Shown here: piece after piece, positions 47,276-54,629 of the stretch
Layout: each line of letters begins with the position of its first letter
How positions within the stretch are numbered: position 1 is the stretch's first letter
Assembly (NCBI RefSeq): GCF_030160395.1
Contig: NZ_BSOG01000005.1
Span: 1-64,000, forward strand
From: Chitinimonas prasina
GTDB lineage: Bacteria > Pseudomonadota > Gammaproteobacteria > Burkholderiales > Chitinimonadaceae
Direction: 5' to 3'
DNA: 64,000 nt
Made by a program: the position numbers and the translations under genes
Notes under the pieces: generated by a model
What the model saw: only the letters and a program-made list of their open reading frames with translations
What the model was told of the DNA's origin: nothing
Databases searched by the model: none

Positions 47276-47707
47276 TCAAGCTGCCTGATTCCTGTTTTCC
47301 CACAAGGCCACACCGCCCTCATGGTTACAGAGCAGGACCAACTTTCCCGGCACGATGCAGATGAATCCTTCCACCAATGCCAACCGTACATCGTGCTGTC
47401 CTGCCTTGCCCGGCATGGCGACAAGCTGCAGCACCGTATCAAGCCTGGCGCGATAGCACTCGCCAGCGTGGCTGTTCAGCACCACCACATCCCGTGCCGC
47501 CATGGGCGAGGCCAGCATCGCCTGCAAGCGATTCACCAGGTCATCCGGGAACATGCACGCCACATCGCGGCTGGGCCATACCATCATGGGGCTGACCTTC
47601 TGCCAGCGCTTGGCATCATGGGCCAGCAGGTATAGCCAGCGGCGGGCATGCTCTGGCGCAAGATGCCGCAGCGTGAGGCGCCATGTTTCGTACAGCGTTG
47701 CTTCCAT
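47276..47707 (-). CDS. Hypothetical protein after the Y RNA array
   Basis: A 143-residue soluble protein starting MEATLYETWRLTLRHLAPEH, rich in hydrophobic helices and ending AA. A longer frame reaches 48244, but it crosses the Y RNA genes and its prefix is tRNA-like sequence read as protein, so it is rejected. No family recognised. It lies 67 nt downstream of the last Y RNA and 5 nt before the zinc-ribbon gene, clearly part of the operon. Confidence 0.72.
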   Translation of the reverse strand: MEATLYETWRLTLRHLAPEHARRWLYLLAHDAKRWQKVSPMMVWPSRDVACMFPDDLVNRLQAMLASPMAARDVVVLNSHAGECYRARLDTVLQLVAMPGKAGQHDVRLALVEGFICIVPGKLVLLCNHEGGVALWENRNQAA

Positions 47708-47774
47708 GATTCCCGTCCTGTCTCTGGCACCAGAAAACCCGCCTGACGGGGTATCTGGAAGCGTGGTGAAAAGG

Positions 47775-47897
47775 GCGGCGACAATATTGATGAAACATCC
47801 TGCTCTACCAACTGAGCTACAGGGCCGATACGCTGGCACTGGCGAGCATCGAACTCGCGACACGGTCATTAAATGTAGTTCCATCGGCATTCGCCGC
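47775..47897 (-). ncRNA. Predicted Y RNA 5 (YrlA-like, permuted tRNA core)
   Basis: On the minus strand the ends pair as GCGGCGA / TCGCCGC (7 bp). The second helix is GATGGAAC / GTTTCATC (8 bp, one G-U). The inside is a permuted tRNA: T arm GCGAG-TTCGATG-CTCGC, then an acceptor-like stem CAG-x-GCC closed by a loop, then a D arm GCTC-AGTTGGTA-GAGC. The conserved flanks ATGCC and CAATATTG are present. This order is the one known for YrlA-class Y RNAs that bind Rsr. It is the unit nearest the protein-coding genes. Confidence 0.83.
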
Positions 47898-47915
47898 ATA
47901 AAGGGTGCATGTCTC

Positions 47916-48012
47916 AGGGCAACAAGATAGGCCAGAGCGACAAACCGGCATGGCCGGCGCGGGGTATCAAGCCCGCAGTCAGGTGGATGTACTCCCGACC
48001 TGCATTTGCCCC
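47916..48012 (-). ncRNA. Predicted Y RNA 4 (T arm only)
   Basis: The ends pair as GGGGCAA / TTGCCCT (7 bp with one G-U). It has the same conserved internal blocks as the other units (AAATGCAGGTCGGGAGTACA on the 5' side; CCTATCTTG on the 3' side). Inside is a T-arm-like stem GCGGG...CCCGC with a slightly altered loop, then a capped stem CCGGC-CAT-GCCGG. No D arm. An 18-nt linker separates it from unit 5. Confidence 0.72.
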
Positions 48013-48029
48013 AAGGCATGCAATAAAGC

Positions 48030-48158
48030 TGGCGACAACATTGGCGAAACGTCTTTCGTGCTCTGACCACTGAGCTACCGAGCCCTGTTACAGGCACGGG
48101 TGGGAATCGAACCCACGACCTCGACCGTGATAGGGTGTAGTTCCGCCGGCATTCGCCA
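48030..48158 (-). ncRNA. Predicted Y RNA 3 (YrlA-like, permuted tRNA core)
   Basis: The ends pair as TGGCGA / TCGCCA. The second helix is GGCGGAAC / GTTTCGCC (8 bp, one G-U). Inside, in order: T arm GTGGG-TTCGATT-CCCAC; an acceptor-like stem CCG-x-GCC / GGC-x-CGG closed by a short loop; and a D arm GCTC-AGTGGTCA-GAGC. There is no anticodon arm; its place is taken by the terminal helices, as in a circularly permuted tRNA. Confidence 0.85.
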
Positions 48159-48167
48159 TAAAAAATC

Positions 48168-48262
48168 AGGTACGACAAGATCGGTGAGTGATCACACGCT
48201 TGCGCGTGGGCCGGGTTTGAACCGGCTAATATCCAGATGTACACCCACCCGCATTCGTACCT
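48168..48262 (-). ncRNA. Predicted Y RNA 2 (T arm and GNRA-capped stem)
   Basis: The ends pair perfectly as AGGTACGA / TCGTACCT (8 bp). The second helix is GGTGGGTG / CACTCACC, a sequence quite different from units 3 and 5 but paired the same way. Inside is a T arm CCGG-TTCAAAC-CCGG and a capped stem CACGC-GCAA-GCGTG with a GNRA tetraloop. No D arm. It abuts unit 1. Confidence 0.8.
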
Positions 48263-48384
48263 TCGGTCAGTCAGGACAAGTTTGGCGAGACCCGGCGGTT
48301 ACTCGCCTCCGGGATTTGAACCCGTACCCCCGAAGGGATATCAACCAATAGATGTAGTCCCGACCGGCATTCCTGACCGACCGA
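48263..48384 (-). ncRNA. Predicted Y RNA 1 (first of the array)
   Basis: The ends pair over 14 bp (5' TCGGTCGGTCAGGA, 3' TCCTGACTGACCGA, one G-U), the longest terminal stem of the five. Conserved blocks ATGCCGG...GGACTACA and CGCCAAACTTG are present. Inside is a T arm CGGG-TTCAAAT-CCCG and a capped stem GGCG...CGCC. No D arm. Between it and rsr, 48385-48538 holds two further hairpins (CGGCTGGATGCAGCCG right after the rsr stop, and GGAGGC-GGT-GCCTCC). Confidence 0.78.
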
Positions 48385-48538
48385 AATCCTTACTACTACC
48401 TATGCTGCAAATGATTCCTCAGTTATTTCAATGCATACCCAAATTGGCCGGCCCCGCAGGGCAAGGAACCGAGTGGAGGCACCGCCTCCCAAGGCATCCC
48501 TGCGTGGCCGATTGAACCTGCCGGCTGCATCCAGCCGC

Positions 48539-50089
48539 TTACAAGGCAGTTGCCTCGATTGCCTCAACCCAGTGTCCCGCACCAAAACTGCCGGCCGCGA
48601 ACTGGGCCATCACATCAAACACGGCATCGCCAAATCCCCCTACATTCAGGATGTCGGCACGCTCTACAGCCTGGGTCGTTCCGTAGGGCTGCAGATCAAT
48701 ACACACCAGCCTGGCCTGCGGGTTACGCTGCTTCAGCAGTGTCCATTGCTTCATGGTCTCGGTAGCACCACGGCGCGATGCATCGACCCAGGATTCGTTA
48801 TCCGATACCAGGATCACCACATCGACCTTGGCGCCTTCTGCCACCAGCTTGGCCAGCGGCGCCGAGCACGCCGTCCCGCCACCACCGATTGCCGCCAGCT
48901 TCTGGGCATTGGTCATGACCGAATCGCGGGGATTCAGCGCCAGTTCCACCACCTTCACCTCAAACGGCAGTACACGGGCATCCGGATGAGTTCGCAGGAT
49001 GGCTGCTGATACCAGTGCAGCAACATCGATGCAGCGTACCTTGGTACTTGCCCCCTGGCGCACCCCGGTTACCGGGCTGGACATGGAGCCGGATACATCC
49101 GGGCAGATCACCACCTGCCCCTCCAGCTTGGGCACATTCACCAGCGAGAGATCCAGTGCGTCCTGCAAGGCATTGCGTACCACGGCCGGCACATCGTCAC
49201 CCGCCATACGGTAAGCAGCGAGCAACTGGTAGGGGTATACCCGTGCCTTGGCCACAGCGGCCGGGTCTGCCAGCCGCGCTGCCACCTGCTCGGGCACACC
49301 AGGCAGGGCAAACGCCCCCTGGCGGGCCAGGGTGTTCAAGTTCATGCGCAGGGCTTGCCAACCCATACGCTGCGCCAGCACCGCCCATTCCGCCGCAGTC
49401 AATGCCTCGTTGCTCAAGAGCTGGAAGGGCACGGTTGGCAACTCAGTCAACTCACCTGCACGGTAGGCCAGCAGGCTACGGGTAGCCGGCGGCAGCTTGT
49501 CTGCCTGATAAGGCTTACCTATCAACCAGGCAAAGAAGGCTTCGCGCCATGCTTCTGCAGGCTTGGGGTGCACCATCTTCACCACATCGGCCAGTGACGG
49601 CGCATTGCCCACGGCAGCCTGTAACAGTTGCTGCTCGCTGGCCGTATTCAACCAGGCCTGCACCAGCTTCTTGGGCCGGCTACCCAGCGATTTGCGACCC
49701 GTCACACCGCTACGCAGTATCTGTACAAAGTTGCGCAGCATCTTGCCGTTATTGATCACCCGAGCGAACACGGCTGGCAATTGGGGGGCGCGCTGGGCTG
49801 CCAGCAGGGCAGTCAGCAGCGCCGGCATATCCTTCATCAGGCCGCGTTCGCGGCAATACACCGCCGTCTTGGCGACATAGTCCGCATCCAGTTCCTGCAC
49901 CAGCGCCAGCACATCGGCCAGTTGTGCCTGTGCATCGGCGTAGTAGGTCTGGTTCAGGCAGCCCGTCATGGCCAGCTGGGCCAGCTTATGCTTGGGGGTA
50001 TAGGCATATGCCGGGGCTTGTGCCTGGTTCACTGCGTTGCTGGTGGGCAATGGGGCGAGCAAGGTATTGAACAGTTGCTGGTTGGCCAT
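48539..50089 (-). CDS. rsr: Rsr, Ro60/TROVE RNA-binding protein
   Basis: A 516-residue orthologue of Ro60. Residues about 1-310 are the TROVE HEAT-repeat ring (YVAKTAVYCRERGLMKDMPALL, GVTGRKSLGSRPKK) that binds Y RNA and misfolded RNA ends; residues about 320-516 are a vWA domain with a complete MIDAS (DVSGSM, 331-336). In Deinococcus and Salmonella, Rsr-Y RNA complexes tether to PNPase and take part in RNA decay and stress recovery. It is the first gene after the sigma-54 promoter and lies directly upstream of the five Y RNA genes. Confidence 0.95.
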   Translation of the reverse strand: MANQQLFNTLLAPLPTSNAVNQAQAPAYAYTPKHKLAQLAMTGCLNQTYYADAQAQLADVLALVQELDADYVAKTAVYCRERGLMKDMPALLTALLAAQRAPQLPAVFARVINNGKMLRNFVQILRSGVTGRKSLGSRPKKLVQAWLNTASEQQLLQAAVGNAPSLADVVKMVHPKPAEAWREAFFAWLIGKPYQADKLPPATRSLLAYRAGELTELPTVPFQLLSNEALTAAEWAVLAQRMGWQALRMNLNTLARQGAFALPGVPEQVAARLADPAAVAKARVYPYQLLAAYRMAGDDVPAVVRNALQDALDLSLVNVPKLEGQVVICPDVSGSMSSPVTGVRQGASTKVRCIDVAALVSAAILRTHPDARVLPFEVKVVELALNPRDSVMTNAQKLAAIGGGGTACSAPLAKLVAEGAKVDVVILVSDNESWVDASRRGATETMKQWTLLKQRNPQARLVCIDLQPYGTTQAVERADILNVGGFGDAVFDVMAQFAAGSFGAGHWVEAIEATAL

Positions 50090-50127
50090 TTGGCATCTCG
50101 CTTTCGTCGTTGTATGCCTAAGTTATT

Positions 50128-50142
50128 GCAACCAGCGTGCCA
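50128..50142 (-). promoter_or_regulatory. Sigma-54 promoter of the rsr-rtcBA operon
   Basis: On the minus strand the sequence TGGCACGCTGGTTGC is an essentially perfect -24/-12 element (TGGCACG, 4-nt spacer, TTGC), about 40 nt upstream of the rsr ATG. Transcription should start about 12 nt past the GC. This fits activation by RtcR, whose gene diverges from here. Confidence 0.93.
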
Positions 50143-50180
50143 GCCTTGTTCAACGACATTGAAATCTCCAACAAGTCATT

Positions 50181-50201
50181 GTTTTTATTAAAAATAAAAA
50201 C
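50181..50201. promoter_or_regulatory. AT-rich palindrome, possible RtcR enhancer site
   Basis: Perfect inverted repeat GTTTTTATT-AAA-AATAAAAAC about 40-70 nt upstream of the sigma-54 element. Sigma-54 activators bind upstream palindromes, so this could be an RtcR site, but its base composition differs strongly from the surroundings and could instead be a bend or a shared promoter element. A second small palindrome AGTAT-TAG-ATACT lies at 50257-50269. Confidence 0.45.
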
Positions 50202-50291
50202 AAAACCAGCATGCCAGCAATCCATACCAAGCCAACCAGAAATCAGAAAACTTGATAGTATTAGATACTGATTTATCGATTGGTATAAGAC

Positions 50292-51884
50292 ATGCGCAAG
50301 ACTGTGGTGATGGGCTTTATCGGCACCGTACTGGACTACGCCGGGCGTGGCAGTCAACGCTGGGAGAAATGGCGGCCCACCGTAGGCCTGTGCCAGCAGC
50401 CCGATCTCCTGGTGCACAGGCTGGAGCTGCTGCACGATAGTCGCAGCCGTGGGCTGTTCGAGCGCATACGCAACGATGTCGCCACCATCTCCCCCGGCAC
50501 CGAGGTCGTCAGTGTCGAGGTCAACCTGCAAAACCCCTGGGATTTCGAGGAGGTCTATGGCGCACTACATGACTACGTCCATGGCTACACTGTCGACACC
50601 GAGAACGAGGACTACCTGGTCCATATCACCACCGGCACCCACGTCGCCCAGATATGCTGGTTCCTGCTGGCCGAGTCGCGCTACCTGCCCGCCCGCCTGC
50701 TGCAAACCTCGCCCCCCAAAAAGCGCGAAGGCGAGGATGTAGCCGGCAGCTACACCCTGATAGACCTCGACCTCTCGCGCTACGACAAGATCGCCACCCG
50801 CTTTGCCCAGGAGCGCGACGAATCCGTCTCTTTCCTCAAATCTGGCATTGCCACGCGCAACACCCGCTTCAATCGCATGATCGAGCAGATAGAACGGGTA
50901 GCCGTGCGCTCCAAGGCACCCATGCTGTTCTGCGGCCCCACCGGCGCCGGTAAATCCTTCCTGGCCCGGCGGGTGTACGAGATGCGCCGCAGCCGCCATC
51001 AACTGGCTGGCCGGTTTGTGGAAGTCAATTGCGCCACCCTGCGCGGCGATAGCGCCATGTCAGCGCTGTTTGGCCACGTCAAGGGCGCCTTCACCGGCGC
51101 ACAGACCGAGCGCGCCGGCCTGCTGCGCAGTGCCGACGGCGGCTTGCTGTTTCTGGACGAAATCGGCGAACTGGGCCTCGATGAGCAGGCCATGCTGCTC
51201 AAGGCCATCGAGGAGAAGCGCTTCTTCCCCCTGGGTGGCGACCGCGAAGTGGAAAGCGACTTCCAGCTGATTGCCGGCACAGTGCGCGACTTGCGCCAGT
51301 GGGTGGCAGAAGGCCGCTTTCGCGAAGACCTGTACGCCCGTATCAATCTGTGGACCTACACCCTGCCCGGCCTGGCTGAACGACCTGAGGATATCGAGCC
51401 CAACCTGGAGTTCGAACTGGCCCGCTACGCTCGCGAACAGGGCGAACAGGTACGCTTCAATGTCGAAGCACGGCGCGCCTACCTGAAGTTCGCCACGTCG
51501 GCCGACGCCCGCTGGAGCGGCAATTTCCGCGAGTTGTCTGCCTCCATCACCCGTCTGGCCACCCTGGCTGAAGCCGGCCGCATCAGCGTGGCCGAGGTGG
51601 AAGAGGAAACCACCCGACTGCGGCAGGGCTGGCAGGACACCAGCACCTCCGAACTCGATACACTGCTGGGTGAAGCGGCAAACCAGCTGGACCTGTTCGA
51701 CAAGCTGCAACTAGAGAGCGTGCTGCGCATCTGCCGCCAGGCCAGCTCGCTATCTGATGCCGGCCGTCGCCTGTTTGGCGCTTCGCGGCTGGAGAAAGCC
51801 AGCAGCAACGATGCCGACCGTCTGCGCAAATACCTGGCCCGATTTGGGTTGGATTGGCGACAGATACAATCTGCTCACACTTGA
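50292..51884 (+). CDS. rtcR: RtcR, sigma-54-dependent activator of RNA repair
   Basis: A 530-residue activator. Residues 1-180 are the CARF-type sensor domain of RtcR (MRKTVVMGFIGTVLDYAGRG; HITTGTHVAQICWFLL), known in Salmonella to sense RNA fragments with 2',3'-cyclic phosphate ends. The AAA+ domain has Walker A GPTGAGKS (215-222), the sigma-54-contacting GAFTGA (265-270) and Walker B LLFLDE (285-290). The C-terminus carries an HTH-like segment. It is divergent from rsr and matches the sigma-54 promoter there. Confidence 0.95.
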   Translation: MRKTVVMGFIGTVLDYAGRGSQRWEKWRPTVGLCQQPDLLVHRLELLHDSRSRGLFERIRNDVATISPGTEVVSVEVNLQNPWDFEEVYGALHDYVHGYTVDTENEDYLVHITTGTHVAQICWFLLAESRYLPARLLQTSPPKKREGEDVAGSYTLIDLDLSRYDKIATRFAQERDESVSFLKSGIATRNTRFNRMIEQIERVAVRSKAPMLFCGPTGAGKSFLARRVYEMRRSRHQLAGRFVEVNCATLRGDSAMSALFGHVKGAFTGAQTERAGLLRSADGGLLFLDEIGELGLDEQAMLLKAIEEKRFFPLGGDREVESDFQLIAGTVRDLRQWVAEGRFREDLYARINLWTYTLPGLAERPEDIEPNLEFELARYAREQGEQVRFNVEARRAYLKFATSADARWSGNFRELSASITRLATLAEAGRISVAEVEEETTRLRQGWQDTSTSELDTLLGEAANQLDLFDKLQLESVLRICRQASSLSDAGRRLFGASRLEKASSNDADRLRKYLARFGLDWRQIQSAHT

Positions 51885-51986
51885 TTGAACGGCGGTGTGC
51901 GAAACTAAGTGGATCAAAACCACTCACAAAGCCGGCCGTGCCAGCAAGGCCAATCCGGTTTCAGATAGCCACCTACCCGTCAGCCC

Positions 51987-52871
51987 ATGAGCAGCACACC
52001 CGCAATCGCCCTGCCCACCCTGAGCCGGCAATGGCCACACTGGCAGAGCACGGACGTCGAGCTTTCAATCAAGCGGCGCACGGTCTTGGCCATAGGCTTG
52101 ACCGCGCTGGTCCACATCCTGATGCTGTATGCGCTGACACGCGCCAATATGCAGGTGCTGGTCAGCCCCGAGGGGCAGATGAGTACCCTGCCCCTGGTGT
52201 TGCGCCTGCTGCCCGACCGCAGCGCCAATAGCAGCACCAACTTGCCGACGCCTGCCAAAGCAGAGGATGAACCTAAGCCGCAAAAGGAAAAACCCGCCGA
52301 GCCACCGCCACCCATGACGCCGCCACCGCCCCCCAAGCGCTTGGCCATGCCCCAGCCCGAACCCGCCCCCCCGCCCGTGCAAGCTGCACCGCAGGCGGTG
52401 GACATGGAAGACTATGTCAGGGCGCAGCGCGAGAAACGCCGCGCCATCGACGAGGCGCTGGGCATCGCCCCCGAGCCTGAAGCAGAGGCCCCGCCACCGT
52501 CAGCCGAAGCCCTGCGTGACGCCACCATACGCCGCAATCTGCAGATGCCAGGCACCAATGGCATCTTCACCATCGTCAACAAGGGCAGCCGCACCGCCCA
52601 GTTTGCCTTCCGTGGCTGGCAAGGCAGCTACAGCAGCGGCCGACGCGAGCTGATAGAAGTCGAGGTCGAACGCGGCGGCGACCTGGAACTGGCCATCATA
52701 CGGCGGATGATCGAAGTGATACGTCGACACTACCAGGGCAATTTCAACTGGGAATCCCATCGACTGGGACGCACCGTGGTGCTGTCGGCCCGGCCGCAAC
52801 ATAGCGCAGAGCTGGAGGCCTTCATGCTGCGCGAGTTCTTTGGCAGCGACTATGTCGGCCAGACCCCCTGA
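51987..52871 (+). CDS. TonB-like membrane-anchored proline-rich protein
   Basis: A 294-residue protein with one N-terminal transmembrane helix (about 31-50), a proline-rich periplasmic stretch (about 90-130) and an unrecognised C-terminal domain of about 130 residues (TNGIFTIVNKGSRTAQFAFRG; IEVEVERGGDLELAIIRRMIE). The layout is TonB-like, but I do not see the TonB C-terminal motif. It begins about 100 nt after rtcR on the same strand and may be transcribed with it. No function can be claimed. Confidence 0.68.
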   Translation: MSSTPAIALPTLSRQWPHWQSTDVELSIKRRTVLAIGLTALVHILMLYALTRANMQVLVSPEGQMSTLPLVLRLLPDRSANSSTNLPTPAKAEDEPKPQKEKPAEPPPPMTPPPPPKRLAMPQPEPAPPPVQAAPQAVDMEDYVRAQREKRRAIDEALGIAPEPEAEAPPPSAEALRDATIRRNLQMPGTNGIFTIVNKGSRTAQFAFRGWQGSYSSGRRELIEVEVERGGDLELAIIRRMIEVIRRHYQGNFNWESHRLGRTVVLSARPQHSAELEAFMLREFFGSDYVGQTP

Positions 52872-52966
52872 TCGCTGGCGACCCGGACAGTTTCTCTGAT
52901 ACGATGATTTCGGTCCGCGCCACTTACGGGCCCAATCACCCTACACCAACCCAAAGAAACCCGACC

Positions 52967-53038
52967 ATGCAGCCCCTGATCAACCTGATCCGCCACTCGA
53001 TGCGCATGCCCCTGGATGACTCACTCACCAGGCGTTGA
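52967..53038 (+). CDS. Candidate leader peptide of the metG gene
   Basis: A 23-codon frame, MQPLINLIRHSMRMPLDD at its start, ending 62 nt before the metG ATG. It contains an internal M-R-M pair just before the end and is followed 18 nt later by a strong terminator. This layout resembles a translation-controlled attenuator, in which stalling on Met codons would favour read-through. The Shine-Dalgarno (AAAGAAA) is weak, and I could not find a clear antiterminator pairing. Confidence 0.4.
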   Translation: MQPLINLIRHSMRMPLDDSLTRR

Positions 53039-53056
53039 GGTATAGCTTTTCACCAC

Positions 53057-53087
53057 AAGGGACGCTGATGCGTCCCTTTTGTTTTTT
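53057..53087 (+). terminator. Terminator/attenuator upstream of metG
   Basis: Perfect 9-bp stem AAGGGACGC / GCGTCCCTT with a TGAT loop, then TT-G-TTTTTT, ending only about 13 nt before the metG ATG. Because it lies inside the metG leader, it may be a regulated attenuator rather than the end of an upstream transcript. Confidence 0.88.
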
Positions 53088-53099
53088 CTGGAGCACGAC

Positions 53100-54629
53100 A
53101 TGCAGACAGCCAGGCTGGTACGCTACATCACCACCCCCATCTACTACGTCAACGACAAGCCCCATATGGGCCACGCCTACGCCAGCATCCATGCCGACGT
53201 GATGGCACGTTACTACCGGGCTGCAGGCATGGACGTGTATATGCTGAGCGGCACTGATGAACATGGCGAGAAGATCGCCAAGGCTGCCGCAGCAGCCGGC
53301 CAGGACATCCAGGCCTTTGTTGACCACAACGCCAGCCTGTTCCAGCAAGCCTGGGCCTTGCTCGATGTGCAGCCCGACCAACTGGTGCGCACCACAGCAC
53401 CCGCGCACAAGCAGGTGGTCAGCCTGGTACTGCAACGCCTGTACGAGGCCGGCGATATCTACCAGGCAGAGTACGAGGGTCTCTATTCGATAGGCCAGGA
53501 ACGCTATGTCACCGAAAAAGAGCTGGTCGAGGGCAAATTGCCCGAAGACAAGGATCCTCCGCAACACCGCCGCGAGACCAATTATTTTTTCAGGATGGAA
53601 CAGCACCGCGACGGGATACGCCAATACCTGACAGATCATCCCGAGCTTATCCAGCCGCCGCAGTACCGCAATGAAATACTGGAACTACTGAACGAGCCCA
53701 TAGGCGACCTGAGCATATCGCGCCCAGCTAGCCGGCTGGCCTGGGGCATACCCATACCCTGGGACGCCAGCCAGGTGACCTATGTCTGGTTCGACGCCCT
53801 GCTGAGCTATGTCTCGGCACTGGGCTACCCTGGCGAAGCAGCCTATGCCCGCTATTGGCCCGAGGCCCGCCATGTGATTGGCAAGGACATCCTGCGCACC
53901 CACACCCTGTTCTGGCTGAGCATGTGCCGGGCCATAGGCCTCACACCCTACCAGCGGCTCCATGTCTCGGGGCACCTGCTGGGCAGCGATGGACGCAAGA
54001 TGAGCAAATCGCTGGGCAATGGGGTAGACCCACTTGATGCCGCCCGCCGACATGGCGTGGACATATTGCGCTACACCCTGGTACGCGAGGTCAGCTTTGG
54101 CCTGGACGGGGTCATCAGCGAGCAGGTGCTGATACAGCGCCGCAATCACGACCTGGCGAACGATCTGGGCAATCTGGCCGCCCGCAGCATTGCCATGGTG
54201 CAGCAGTATCGCGACGGCCGCGCACCCGCCCCCAGCAGCACTGGCGAGCTGGAGCAAGCGCTGGTCACCCGCGCGCAGGCACTGCCGGCAGAAGTGCTGC
54301 AGGCAGTCGAGGCCATGCGGCTGGCGCAGGCCTGCGAGCTGGTGATGGTGTTCGTCCGGCAGCTTAACCAGTACATCGCCCAGACCCGGCCCTGGGAACT
54401 GGCCAAACAGGCCGATCAAGCCGCCAGGCTCGATACGGTGCTCTACACCCTGCTGGAAGGCCTGCGCGTGGTGGCCGATCTGCTGGCCCCGGTGATGCCC
54501 ACCAAGATGCTGACACTACGCCAGCATCTGGGCCTGACAGGCGCCTGTGGCTGGAATCAACCCTGGGGTGAAGGCCTGCAGGCCGGCAGTACGGTGATGC
54601 CCCTGTTGTTATTTCCCAAAGCGGTCTGA
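53100..54629 (+). CDS. metG: Methionyl-tRNA synthetase, zinc-less type
   Basis: A 509-residue class I synthetase that charges tRNA-Met. The nucleotide-binding motifs are PHMGH (residues 21-25) and KMSKS (300-304). The first 275 residues contain no cysteine; the place of the zinc knuckles reads LYSIGQERYVTEKELVEG. The enzyme therefore belongs to the zinc-free (type 2, Bacillus/Thermus-like) branch, unlike the E. coli-like enzyme I would expect in betaproteobacteria, and lacks a C-terminal dimerisation domain. Start ATG at 53100 with GGAG upstream. It may be a second copy; its 3' end overlaps nadR by 21 nt tail to tail. Confidence 0.9.
   Translation: MQTARLVRYITTPIYYVNDKPHMGHAYASIHADVMARYYRAAGMDVYMLSGTDEHGEKIAKAAAAAGQDIQAFVDHNASLFQQAWALLDVQPDQLVRTTAPAHKQVVSLVLQRLYEAGDIYQAEYEGLYSIGQERYVTEKELVEGKLPEDKDPPQHRRETNYFFRMEQHRDGIRQYLTDHPELIQPPQYRNEILELLNEPIGDLSISRPASRLAWGIPIPWDASQVTYVWFDALLSYVSALGYPGEAAYARYWPEARHVIGKDILRTHTLFWLSMCRAIGLTPYQRLHVSGHLLGSDGRKMSKSLGNGVDPLDAARRHGVDILRYTLVREVSFGLDGVISEQVLIQRRNHDLANDLGNLAARSIAMVQQYRDGRAPAPSSTGELEQALVTRAQALPAEVLQAVEAMRLAQACELVMVFVRQLNQYIAQTRPWELAKQADQAARLDTVLYTLLEGLRVVADLLAPVMPTKMLTLRQHLGLTGACGWNQPWGEGLQAGSTVMPLLLFPKAV

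Noticed and set aside
47708-48244. Long minus-strand frame extending the 143-residue gene upstream across the tRNA-like region
   Set aside because: The extra residues are tRNA/Y RNA sequence read as protein, with no start signal; the paired stems explain the region better.
47775-48384. tRNA genes or tRNA pseudogenes
   Set aside because: T-arm and D-arm motifs are present, but in permuted order and with no anticodon arm; terminal stems covary, so Y RNAs fit better.
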